A stretch of DNA of 13,505 nucleotides, from assembly GCA_947594335.1 (NCBI GenBank), contig CANQEC010000045.1, forward strand, positions 1 to 13,505, given 5' to 3'. The translations under genes and the position numbers were made by a program. This stretch comes from an uncultured Lachnospiraceae bacterium (GTDB lineage: Bacteria; Bacillota; Clostridia; Lachnospirales; Lachnospiraceae). Positions 1 through 6,052 of the stretch are shown one piece after another. Under the pieces are notes generated by a model. That model was not told the DNA's origin. It saw only the letters and a list, made by a program, of their open reading frames with translations, and made no database searches. Each line of letters begins with the position of its first letter. Within the stretch, counting starts at the first letter, position 1.

Positions 1-1049
1 AGCTCAGTATTCCCGTGCCGGCGAAGCGGCGTGAACCGTCAGGCTGGCTGGAAGTGAGAGGGGCGCAGGAAAATAACCTGAAAAAGATCACCGCGAGGTT
101 CCCGCTCGGCGTCATGACCTGTGTGACGGGTGTGTCAGGTTCCGGCAAGAGTTCTCTTGTCAATGAGATCTTGTATAAACGGCTGGCGCGCGATCTCAAC
201 CGTGCGCGCACGATTCCAGGCAAGCATACAGAGATGACAGGAATCGAGCAGTTGGATAAGGTTATCAGCATTGATCAGTCTCCGATCGGGCGTACGCCGC
301 GCTCAAATCCCGCAACTTATACAGGGGTTTTTGATCAGATAAGAGATCTGTTTGCCGCGACAGCGGACGCAAAAGCGCGCGGATACAAAAAAGGACGTTT
401 CAGCTTCAATATCAAGGGCGGACGCTGTGAATCGTGCAGCGGCGACGGGATTATCAAGATTGAGATGCATTTTCTCCCCGATGTCTATGTGCCCTGTGAA
501 GTCTGCCACGGCAGACGCTATAACAGAGAAACTCTGGAAGTAAAATATAAAGGGAAGTCCATCTATGATGTGCTGGAGATGACGGTGGAGGAGGCACTGA
601 AATTCTTCGATCATGTGCCCTCGATCCGCAGAAAGATTGAGACTCTTTATGACGTCGGCCTCTCTTACATCAAGCTTGGACAGCCGTCAACGACTCTCTC
701 CGGCGGAGAGGCGCAGAGAATCAAACTGGCCACGGAGCTCAGCCGCAGAAGCACGGGACGCACGATTTATATTCTGGATGAGCCCACGACGGGCCTTCAT
801 TTTGCGGACGTGCACAAACTTGTCGATATCCTGCGCAGACTTGCGGAGGGCGGCAACACGGTGATTGTGATTGAACATAATCTGGATGTTATCAAAACGG
901 CGGATTATATTATTGATATCGGTCCGGAGGGCGGAGACCGCGGGGGGACGGTTATTGCCTTTGGGACTCCGGAGGAAGTGGCGGATAATCCGCAGTCCTA
1001 TACCGGGCAGTATGTGAAGAAATATCTTGAGAGAGAAAAAATGCGGTAA
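1..1049 (+). CDS. uvrA: UvrA, excinuclease ABC subunit A, C-terminal part (5' truncated)
   Basis: DNA damage-recognition ATPase of nucleotide excision repair; in the UvrABC system it finds lesions and loads UvrB. The reading frame is open from base 3 to the TAA at 1047-1049, so the window holds only the second ABC half, and the true start lies to the left. The first codons read S-I-P-V-P-A-K-R-R, the usual linker before the second ATPase domain, so the GTG at 15 is an internal valine. Visible motifs, counted from that GTG: Walker A GVSGSGKS (39-46), a zinc site with CxxC pairs at C138/C141 and C161/C164, ABC signature LSGGEAQR (228-235) and Walker B ILDEPTTG (253-260). The C-terminus (SYTGQYVKKYL) is the normal family ending. 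Identification is very secure. No gene follows for about 840 bases, so it is the last gene of its transcript; the clearest terminator is at 1576-1603. Confidence 0.97.
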   Translation, partial: LSIPVPAKRREPSGWLEVRGAQENNLKKITARFPLGVMTCVTGVSGSGKSSLVNEILYKRLARDLNRARTIPGKHTEMTGIEQLDKVISIDQSPIGRTPRSNPATYTGVFDQIRDLFAATADAKARGYKKGRFSFNIKGGRCESCSGDGIIKIEMHFLPDVYVPCEVCHGRRYNRETLEVKYKGKSIYDVLEMTVEEALKFFDHVPSIRRKIETLYDVGLSYIKLGQPSTTLSGGEAQRIKLATELSRRSTGRTIYILDEPTTGLHFADVHKLVDILRRLAEGGNTVIVIEHNLDVIKTADYIIDIGPEGGDRGGTVIAFGTPEEVADNPQSYTGQYVKKYLEREKMR

Positions 1050-1060
1050 ACTTTATGCCC

Positions 1061-1222
1061 GGTCTGCGGGTGATAAATGTCATGAATGAAAGCCCACGGG
1101 AGCCGTCTCAAAAGCAGAGCCTGTCTGGTCTGTGGGGGATAAACACTGCGAATGAAAGCCCGCGGGAGCCGTCTCAAAAGCAGAGCCTGCCTGGTCTGTG
1201 GGTGATAAACGTTATGAATGAA
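1061..1222. repeat. Two tandem 66-bp repeats plus start of a third
   Basis: Unit 1 (1061-1126) and unit 2 (1127-1192) are direct, adjoining copies with only a handful of base differences. Both run from GGTCTG through GATAAA, GAATGAAAGCCC and GTCTCAAAAGCAGAGCCTG. A third copy begins at 1193 with the same left end. It carries a small extra duplication of the ATGAATGAA segment (about 1213-1236) and continues to CACGGG at 1246, where it stops matching. The missing right end of the copy reappears at 1501-1526. Stop codons (TGATAAA) fall in each unit and I see no reading frame worth calling. It may be a family of dispersed intergenic repeats; that cannot be judged from one window. Confidence 0.85.
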
Positions 1223-1246
1223 GGGTCATGAATGAAAGCCCACGGG

Positions 1247-1500
1247 TCGCTCCGTGCCTTTAGCACTCCCGCGGTCTGCGCTCCGCTTCGGTCGGTGCTA
1301 AACGAACGTCCACTGGACGTTCAGCACCCCTACCCATATTCGCAAATCACGCTGCTCACGTTCGCATCGCTGCCTTGCAGCTCTGTGCTATGGTACTGCC
1401 ACGAGTATAAGTCCACGGATTGCTCCGTGCTTTCGCACTCTCGCAATCCTACAGGTATTCGGAATTCGGCCTGTCGGCCTGCTTCCTCATACCTGTTGTC
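1247..1500. other. Hairpin-rich segment splitting the third repeat copy
   Basis: About 254 bases separate the left half of repeat copy 3 from its right half. The segment is full of inverted repeats. CACGG/CCGTG (1241-1245 with 1252-1256) recurs as a second near-copy at 1414-1418 with 1425-1429. TTTAGCAC/GTGCTAAA (1259-1266 with 1295-1302) encloses GCGG/CCGC (1271-1274 with 1283-1286). GAACGTCC/GGACGTTC (1304-1311 with 1315-1322) has a 3-nt loop and can be closed by GTGCT/AGCAC (1295-1299 with 1323-1327). ACAGGTAT/ATACCTGT is at 1451-1458 with 1489-1496. The only open frame here (1232-1555, + strand) encodes a Ser/Leu/Pro/Arg-rich sequence with no recognisable domain or ribosome binding site. 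A structured RNA or a non-autonomous insertion are both possible; neither is shown. Confidence 0.5.
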
Positions 1501-1558
1501 GTCTCAAAAGCAGAGCCTGCCTGGTCTGCAAGCAGCCCGTCAGTCTCTGCTATGAGAC
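1501..1558 (+). repeat. Right half of repeat copy 3 forming a large stem
   Basis: Bases 1501-1528 match 1171-1198 of repeat unit 2 exactly. The first 15 bases (GTCTCAAAAGCAGAG, 1501-1515) pair with CTCTGCTATGAGAC (1545-1558): six pairs, a small internal loop (AAA against TA), then six more pairs, with a 29-nt apical region. The identical left arm in units 1 and 2 (starting at 1106 and 1171) has no local partner and could compete for the same right arm. Confidence 0.6.
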
Positions 1559-1575
1559 TGGACTTATACAGTAAG

Positions 1576-1603
1576 AAAAAGCCTGACTTGCGTCAGGCTT
1601 TTT
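1576..1603. terminator. Rho-independent terminator, bidirectional type
   Basis: A perfect 12-bp stem, AAAAAGCCTGAC with GTCAGGCTTTTT, closes a TTGC loop. The T run forms the 3' side of the stem and continues to 1603 on the + strand. The A run on the 5' side gives a matching U run on the other strand. It would end transcription coming from uvrA and the repeat region and isolate the mreB promoter downstream. Confidence 0.85.
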
Positions 1604-1618
1604 CCGGAAAGAGAAAAA

Positions 1619-1744
1619 TTTGGGTTGAAAAATGTTTGCTTTGTATATGAGACCCAACTCATATACGAAAATATTTGAGGGAGTACCTGGCAGCGTGTGG
1701 GTGCCGCCAGGTGTGAGTTATGAAATATTAGCTCTTTGCTAATA
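1619..1744. other. Three consecutive hairpins upstream of the mreB promoter
   Basis: Three perfect stems sit close together. GTATATGAG/CTCATATAC (1643-1651 with 1658-1666) has the 6-nt loop ACCCAA. ACCTGGC/GCCAGGT (1685-1691 with 1706-1712) has a possible inner GGCA/TGCC pairing. TATTAGC/GCTAATA (1726-1732 with 1738-1744) has a 5-nt loop. The first loop, ACCCAA, is exactly complementary to TTGGGT at 1620-1625, which would allow a pseudoknot. I cannot match it to a riboswitch or RNA family by eye. It lies upstream of the likely mreB promoter, so it is probably not that gene's leader. The transcribed strand is unknown. Confidence 0.5.
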
Positions 1745-1828
1745 CGCTTATATCATACATGGCAAATGTGTTGGAAGTGTGTTTATTTTCTAAAGAAAAG
1801 AGAAAAATAGTTAAGAAAAAATTTATGA

Positions 1829-1858
1829 ATTCCCATTTGGGAATAACCATGATACAAT
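1829..1858 (+). promoter_or_regulatory. mreB promoter with overlapping 16-bp palindrome
   Basis: An extended -10 element reads TG-A-TACAAT, with the hexamer at 1853-1858. Seventeen bases upstream lies a poor -35 (TTCCCA, 1830-1835). The palindrome ATTCCCA-TT-TGGGAAT (1829-1844) covers the -35 and part of the spacer, the right place for a repressor or activator site. The -10 lies 32 nt before the mreB start codon. The ribosome binding site AAAGGGG (1876-1882) is 8 nt before the ATG. Confidence 0.6.
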
Positions 1859-1890
1859 GGAGTTGATGAGGAAAGAAAGGGGTTTTTAAT

Positions 1891-2892
1891 ATGGCAGCAA
1901 CGGACGTTGGAATCGATCTGGGTACTGCGAGCATACTGGTGTATGTGAGAGGAAAAGGGGTCGTCCTGAAAGAACCATCTGTCGTAGCGTATGACAGGGA
2001 TACGAACAGGATCAAGGCGATTGGGGAGGAAGCCCGCCTGATGCTGGGAAGGACGCCGGGAAATGTGATTGCCGTCCGGCCGATGCGAAAAGGCGTGATT
2101 TCAGATTATACGGTAACGGAGCAGATGCTGAAGTATTTTATCCAGAAGGCTATCGGAAAGATGTCGTTCCGCAAGCCCAGAGTGAGTATATGCGTGCCGA
2201 GCAGCGTTACGGAAGTGGAGAAAAAGGCTGTGGAGGACGCGACTTATCAGGCGGGCGCACGGGAAGTACACATCATAGAGGAGCCGATAGCGGCCGCGAT
2301 AGGAGCAGGGATTGACATATCACGTCCCTGCGGCAATATGATCGTGGATATCGGAGGAGGTACGAGCGACATCGCGGTAATTTCGCTTGACGGGATAGTT
2401 GTCAGTACCTCAATCAAGGTGGCAGGCGATGATTTTGACGACGCGATCGTGAAGTATGTCAGGAAAAAGTATAACCTGATGATCGGAGAGCAGACGGCGG
2501 AAGAGATTAAGATCACGATAGGAACTGCCTTTGAGAAACCGGAACCGAAGGTGATGGAGGTTAAGGGTCGGGATCTTGTGACAGGACTTCCCAAGACGAT
2601 ACGTGTTACTTCCGAGGATACGCGGGATGCGCTGAAAGAGGTTACCGGGCAGATCGTGGATGCCGTACACAGTGTTCTTGAGCGCACTCCGCCGGAGCTT
2701 GCGGCCGATGTTGTGGACCGCGGGATCGTTCTTACAGGAGGAGGGGCGCTGCTTTCCGGCCTGGAGGAACTGATTGAGGCCCATACCGGGATCAATACGG
2801 TGACAGCGGAGGATCCGATGACGGTTGTTGCGGTCGGCACCGGAAAATTTGTGGAGCTGACGGCGAATAACGGCAGGATACAGGAGAGCTGA
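1891..2892 (+). CDS. mreB: MreB/Mbl-family rod-shape actin homologue
   Basis: Bacterial actin that polymerises on the inner face of the membrane and guides lateral peptidoglycan synthesis. At 333 residues it has the normal family length. Motifs: phosphate-1 loop DLGTAS (9-14), connecting EEPIAAAIG (130-138) with the conserved glutamates, phosphate-2 loop DIGGGTSD (153-160) and adenosine loop TGGGALLSG (282-290). The ATG is backed by AAAGGGG 8 nt upstream, and the N-terminal MAATDVGIDLG fits the family. The next gene, recD2, starts 6 nt after the stop, so the two are probably cotranscribed. The usual partners mreC and mreD do not follow. The protein could therefore be an Mbl- or MreBH-like paralogue rather than the mreBCD-operon copy; the sequence alone does not decide which. 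Confidence 0.93.
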   Translation: MAATDVGIDLGTASILVYVRGKGVVLKEPSVVAYDRDTNRIKAIGEEARLMLGRTPGNVIAVRPMRKGVISDYTVTEQMLKYFIQKAIGKMSFRKPRVSICVPSSVTEVEKKAVEDATYQAGAREVHIIEEPIAAAIGAGIDISRPCGNMIVDIGGGTSDIAVISLDGIVVSTSIKVAGDDFDDAIVKYVRKKYNLMIGEQTAEEIKITIGTAFEKPEPKVMEVKGRDLVTGLPKTIRVTSEDTRDALKEVTGQIVDAVHSVLERTPPELAADVVDRGIVLTGGGALLSGLEELIEAHTGINTVTAEDPMTVVAVGTGKFVELTANNGRIQES

Positions 2893-2898
2893 TAGTAT

Positions 2899-5124
2899 AT
2901 GGAGAAACTGGAAGGATATGTGGATCGCATTATTTTCAGGAATCAGGAAAGCGGCTATACTGTGCTTGTGCTGACATCCGGGCAGGAGGAGACTACCTGT
3001 GTCGGGGTATTTCCCTTTATTAATGAAGGGGAACTGATTGAGGTGCATGGACAGCGTGTTGAGCATGCTGTGTACGGCGATCAGTTCAAAGCCGAAAGCT
3101 TTGAGATCAAAGAACCGGAGGATGAGCAGTCAATTGAGAGATATCTGGGTTCCGGAGCGATCAAGGGCGTCGGAACGGCGCTTGCCGCGCGTATTGTCAG
3201 GAAGTTTCACAAGGATTCCTTCAGGATTATTGAGGAGGAACCGGAGCGTCTGGCGGAAATCAAAGGGATCAGCCAGAAAAAGGCCCGGGAAATTGCGGAT
3301 CAGGTGTATGAGAAGCGGGACATGCGGCAGGCGGTGATTTTTCTGCAGCAGTACGGGATCAGTGTTTCCCTGAGCGTCAAGATCTATCAGAAATATGGGG
3401 CGGATCTCTATAAGGTAATCAGGGAGAATCCTTACCGCCTCGCGGAGGATATTGAGGGGGTGGGTTTCCGCATTGCGGATGACATCGCGAAGCGGGCCGG
3501 AATATCCAGAAACTCAGAATACCGTATGAAATGCGGAATTATGTATGCGCTGCTTCAGTCGTCATCGGAAGGGCACGTCTATCTCCCGCAGGAGGAGCTG
3601 GCAAAAAGAGCGGCGGAGCTGCTTGAGACGGTGCCGGATGATCTGGAGCAGTGCCTGATGGATCTTGCGATAGAACGGAAGATCGTTATAAAGGAAGAGC
3701 AGGGCGAAAAGCTGATTTACGGAGCAGCAGCCTATCACATTGAACTGAACACGGCGCGTATGCTCAATGACCTGAATGTTGCGGACAGGATCGACGAAGA
3801 GAAGGTGCTGAGGAAAATTGCCGCGATTGAGCGTACATCGTCAACACAGCTCGACGAGATGCAGCGGCAGGCTGTGCTGGAGGCGGTGCGCTGCGGTCTT
3901 CTGGTGATCACGGGCGGTCCCGGTACCGGAAAGACGACCACGATCAACACATTGATTTCCTATTTTGAATCAGAAGGACTTGAAGTTATGCTGGCGGCCC
4001 CGACAGGGCGGGCGGCAAAGAGAATGACCGAGGCGACCGGCTATGAGGCGAAGACAATACACAGGCTTCTTGAAATCTCCGCAGGAAAAGAGGGGAATGC
4101 CGGCAGCTTTGCGCGCGATGAGAAAAATCCGCTTGAGACGGATGTGATCATCGTGGATGAGATGTCAATGGTGGATATCTATCTGATGCACGCGCTGCTT
4201 GGCGCGGTTGCGGTGGGTACAAGGCTGATCATGGTTGGAGATGTGAACCAGCTTCCGTCTGTCGGTCCGGGAAGTGTCCTGAAAGATATCATTTCGTCGG
4301 GATGTATCCAGGTTGTGCGTCTGACCAGAATTTTTCGCCAGGCGTCGGAAAGTGACATTGTTGTGAATGCCCACAGGATCAACCGCGGAGAACAGGTTCC
4401 GCTTGACAATAAGAGCCGTGATTTTTTCTTCCTGAAAAGGCAGGATGTGAATGTGATTATCAGCATTGTGATTCAGCTGGTGAGGGATAAGATGCCGGCC
4501 TATGTAAATGCTTCGGTTTACGATATCCAGGTGCTGACTCCGATGCGCAAGGGACAGCTGGGCGTGGAGCGGCTTAACCGGATCCTTCAGGAATACCTGA
4601 ATCCTCCGTCGAAGGACAAGGCGGAGTATACGCATGGAGAAATACTGTTCCGTGAAGGCGATAAGGTCATGCAGATTAAAAACAATTATCAGATCGAATG
4701 GGAAATCCGAGGAAAGCATGGGACTGTAGCGGAGAAGGGAATGGGAATTTTTAACGGCGATATGGGAATCGTCCGGACGATCAGTCCTCAGATGGAGCGC
4801 ATGACGATAGAATTTGACGATCACCGCATGGTGGATTATCCGTTTTCCGGTCTGGATGAGCTGGAGCTTTCCTATGCTGTAACCATACATAAATCACAGG
4901 GCAGCGAGTATCCCGCGATTGTGATTCCGCTCCTGGCCGGACCGAGAATGCTGATGAACCGCAATCTTCTGTATACGGCTGTGACAAGGGCGCGCAAATG
5001 TGTGACTCTGGTGGGAGATTCCGTTACGTTCCGGCAGATGATCCGAAATACGATGGAGCAGCGGCGTTATACGACTCTTGCGCAGAGGATCCGGGAACTT
5101 GCCCCGGAACCTGTTGAGATGTAA
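2899..5124 (+). CDS. recD2: RecD2-family ATP-dependent 5'-3' DNA helicase
   Basis: Superfamily 1B helicase found in bacteria as a stand-alone RecD-like enzyme, with roles in replication-fork and repair work. At 741 residues it has the usual RecD2 size. In order: an N-terminal OB-like region (about 1-72), helix-hairpin-helix repeats (about 82-135, and a second set near 170-203), then the helicase core. The core has Walker A GGPGTGKT (339-346), motif Ia APTGRAAKRM (near 367-376), Walker B DEMSM (420-424), motif III GDVNQLPSVGPGS (447-459), the arginine-rich RLTRIFRQ (near 474-481), HKSQGSEYP (664-672) and YTAVTRAR (692-699). The long N-terminal extension separates it from the RecBCD subunit RecD. 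AGGAGAG (2882-2888), at the end of mreB, serves as its ribosome binding site. It sits between mreB and comF in one apparent operon. Confidence 0.95.
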   Translation: MEKLEGYVDRIIFRNQESGYTVLVLTSGQEETTCVGVFPFINEGELIEVHGQRVEHAVYGDQFKAESFEIKEPEDEQSIERYLGSGAIKGVGTALAARIVRKFHKDSFRIIEEEPERLAEIKGISQKKAREIADQVYEKRDMRQAVIFLQQYGISVSLSVKIYQKYGADLYKVIRENPYRLAEDIEGVGFRIADDIAKRAGISRNSEYRMKCGIMYALLQSSSEGHVYLPQEELAKRAAELLETVPDDLEQCLMDLAIERKIVIKEEQGEKLIYGAAAYHIELNTARMLNDLNVADRIDEEKVLRKIAAIERTSSTQLDEMQRQAVLEAVRCGLLVITGGPGTGKTTTINTLISYFESEGLEVMLAAPTGRAAKRMTEATGYEAKTIHRLLEISAGKEGNAGSFARDEKNPLETDVIIVDEMSMVDIYLMHALLGAVAVGTRLIMVGDVNQLPSVGPGSVLKDIISSGCIQVVRLTRIFRQASESDIVVNAHRINRGEQVPLDNKSRDFFFLKRQDVNVIISIVIQLVRDKMPAYVNASVYDIQVLTPMRKGQLGVERLNRILQEYLNPPSKDKAEYTHGEILFREGDKVMQIKNNYQIEWEIRGKHGTVAEKGMGIFNGDMGIVRTISPQMERMTIEFDDHRMVDYPFSGLDELELSYAVTIHKSQGSEYPAIVIPLLAGPRMLMNRNLLYTAVTRARKCVTLVGDSVTFRQMIRNTMEQRRYTTLAQRIRELAPEPVEM

Positions 5125-5136
5125 AAACAGTGCGAA

Positions 5137-5188
5137 TTGGACCCGGCGGGTATAAGGGTCCAAAGGGAGAAGAGCAGAAGGTTCTGCT
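5137..5188 (+). promoter_or_regulatory. Two hairpins in the recD2-comF gap, the second masking the ribosome binding site
   Basis: TTGGACCC/GGGTCCAA (5137-5144 with 5156-5163) is a perfect 8-bp stem with an 11-nt loop. Ten bases on, AGCAGAA-GG-TTCTGCT (5173-5188) is a perfect 7+2+7 palindrome. It contains the AGAAGG that would serve the TTG start at 5190. Neither stem is followed by a T run, so they look like translational control or mRNA-processing elements rather than terminators. Confidence 0.5.
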
Positions 5189-5189
5189 G

Positions 5190-5942
5190 TTGAAAAAAAC
5201 ATTAAAATTAACAGACAAAAAAGGATTCGGATATATAAAGCGGGCGGGGGAGCTGGCCGTTGGCCTTTTGTATCCCCCCAGGTGTCCGCTGTGCGACCGG
5301 ATTCTTCCGCTTTTTGGCGGCAGAGTGTGCGGGGACTGTCGAAAGAAGCTGCCCTGGATTGTACAGCCCTACTGCCTTAAATGCGGGAAGATGCTTGATG
5401 CCTGGGAAAAAGAGTACTGTGCGGACTGTCTTGGACATTCTCATGATTTTACGCAGGGAATTGCCGCTTTTTGCTATGCCGGGGATCTGCGCGGTTCCGT
5501 GCAGCGCATGAAGTTTTCCGGTCGGAGGGAATATCTGGATTTTTATGCGGAAGCTATGGTTTACCGGGCCGGAAAGTGGATTTCTCTGTGGAAGCCGCAG
5601 CGGATTATTCCGGTGCCCATGCACTGGAAAAAGAAAAACAGGCGGGGGTTCAATCAGGCAGAGTTGCTTGCAAAAAAGATTGGAAAACTGACGGGGATTC
5701 CCGTACTTTCCCGCGCAGTCAGAAAACGAAAAAATACAAAGGATCAGAAAGAACTTTCGGGACAGGAGCGCAGGATAAATCTGAAAGATGCGTTTGAAGC
5801 AGCAGGGGACCTGTCCCAAATACGGTCGGTGCTTGTCATAGACGATGTCTATACAACGGGCAGTACAATGGATGAGATCAGCCGCACGCTGAAAGGCGCC
5901 GGCGTGAAACATGTGTTTTTTCTGGTTCTTGCACACAGATAA
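5190..5942 (+). CDS. comF: ComF-family (ComFC-like) phosphoribosyltransferase-domain protein
   Basis: ComF proteins are needed for DNA uptake in competent bacteria and act inside the cell on incoming single strands. This protein has two N-terminal Cys4 zinc sites (C32, C35, C47, C50 and C62, C65, C77, C80). A type I phosphoribosyltransferase-like domain follows, with VPMHWKKKNRRGFNQ (about 142-156), the family's R-x-R-G-F-N-Q signature region, and the PRPP loop VIDDVYTTGST (216-226). I chose the TTG at 5190 (250 residues): AGAAGG lies 8 nt upstream, and the in-frame GTG at 5130 (270 residues) has no ribosome binding site and would put two perfect hairpins inside the coding region. It follows recD2, whose product also handles single-stranded DNA. 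The family is certain; the start is moderately sure. Confidence 0.9.
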   Translation: MKKTLKLTDKKGFGYIKRAGELAVGLLYPPRCPLCDRILPLFGGRVCGDCRKKLPWIVQPYCLKCGKMLDAWEKEYCADCLGHSHDFTQGIAAFCYAGDLRGSVQRMKFSGRREYLDFYAEAMVYRAGKWISLWKPQRIIPVPMHWKKKNRRGFNQAELLAKKIGKLTGIPVLSRAVRKRKNTKDQKELSGQERRINLKDAFEAAGDLSQIRSVLVIDDVYTTGSTMDEISRTLKGAGVKHVFFLVLAHR

Positions 5943-5945
5943 CTT

Positions 5946-5989
5946 CTTTTTTCCGTTTTCCCGTATTCTGTTTCGGAAAAGGAAAAAAG
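5946..5989. repeat. A/T-rich inverted repeat after comF
   Basis: CTTTTTTCC-G-TTTTCC (5946-5961) pairs with GGAAAAGGAAAAAAG (5975-5989), leaving one bulged G and a 13-nt loop. It begins 4 nt after the comF stop. No T run follows on the + strand, so it is a doubtful terminator; it may protect the 3' end of the mRNA or simply weaken read-through into cdaA. Confidence 0.4.
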
Positions 5990-6016
5990 ATGGTATGCAC
6001 GGATGAAAATGTGTGA

Positions 6017-6033
6017 TATACTGACAGTATAAT
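6017..6033 (+). promoter_or_regulatory. Likely promoter of cdaA-cdaR-HPr
   Basis: A perfect TATAAT lies at 6028-6033, 19 nt before the cdaA ATG at 6053. A second, overlapping candidate is an extended -10, TG-TGA-TATACT (hexamer 6017-6022). Neither has a good -35 at 16-18 bp. AAAGGAGA (6039-6046), 6 nt before the start codon, is the ribosome binding site. The short distance between TATAAT and that site makes the upstream TATACT also plausible. Confidence 0.5.
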
Positions 6034-6052
6034 CACCGAAAGGAGAATTGGA

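Noticed and set aside
1061..1192. Tandem repeats as a CRISPR array
   Set aside because: Only two adjoining 66-bp units with no distinct spacers, and no cas genes nearby.
1232..1555. Open frame of 107 codons in the repeat region
   Set aside because: No ribosome binding site and no recognisable domain; the composition is rich in Ser, Leu, Pro and Arg, and the frame runs across hairpins and repeat boundaries.
2247..3066. Two long reverse-strand open frames over mreB and recD2
   Set aside because: They are antisense to well-supported genes, overlap each other and resemble no protein family.
4165..4890. Reverse-strand frame of 241 codons inside recD2
   Set aside because: It lies wholly opposite the helicase core, whose motifs are intact; the translation is rich in His and Arg, as expected from antisense.
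5130..5189. Longer GTG start for comF
   Set aside because: No ribosome binding site before 5130, and the extra 20 residues are encoded by two perfect hairpins.
5946..5989. Inverted repeat after comF as a definite terminator
   Set aside because: The stem is A/T-rich, has a bulge, and is not followed by a T run on the + strand; kept only as an inverted repeat.
5943..6052. c-di-AMP riboswitch before cdaA
   Set aside because: The gap is only 110 bases and shows none of the multi-stem layout of that riboswitch class.
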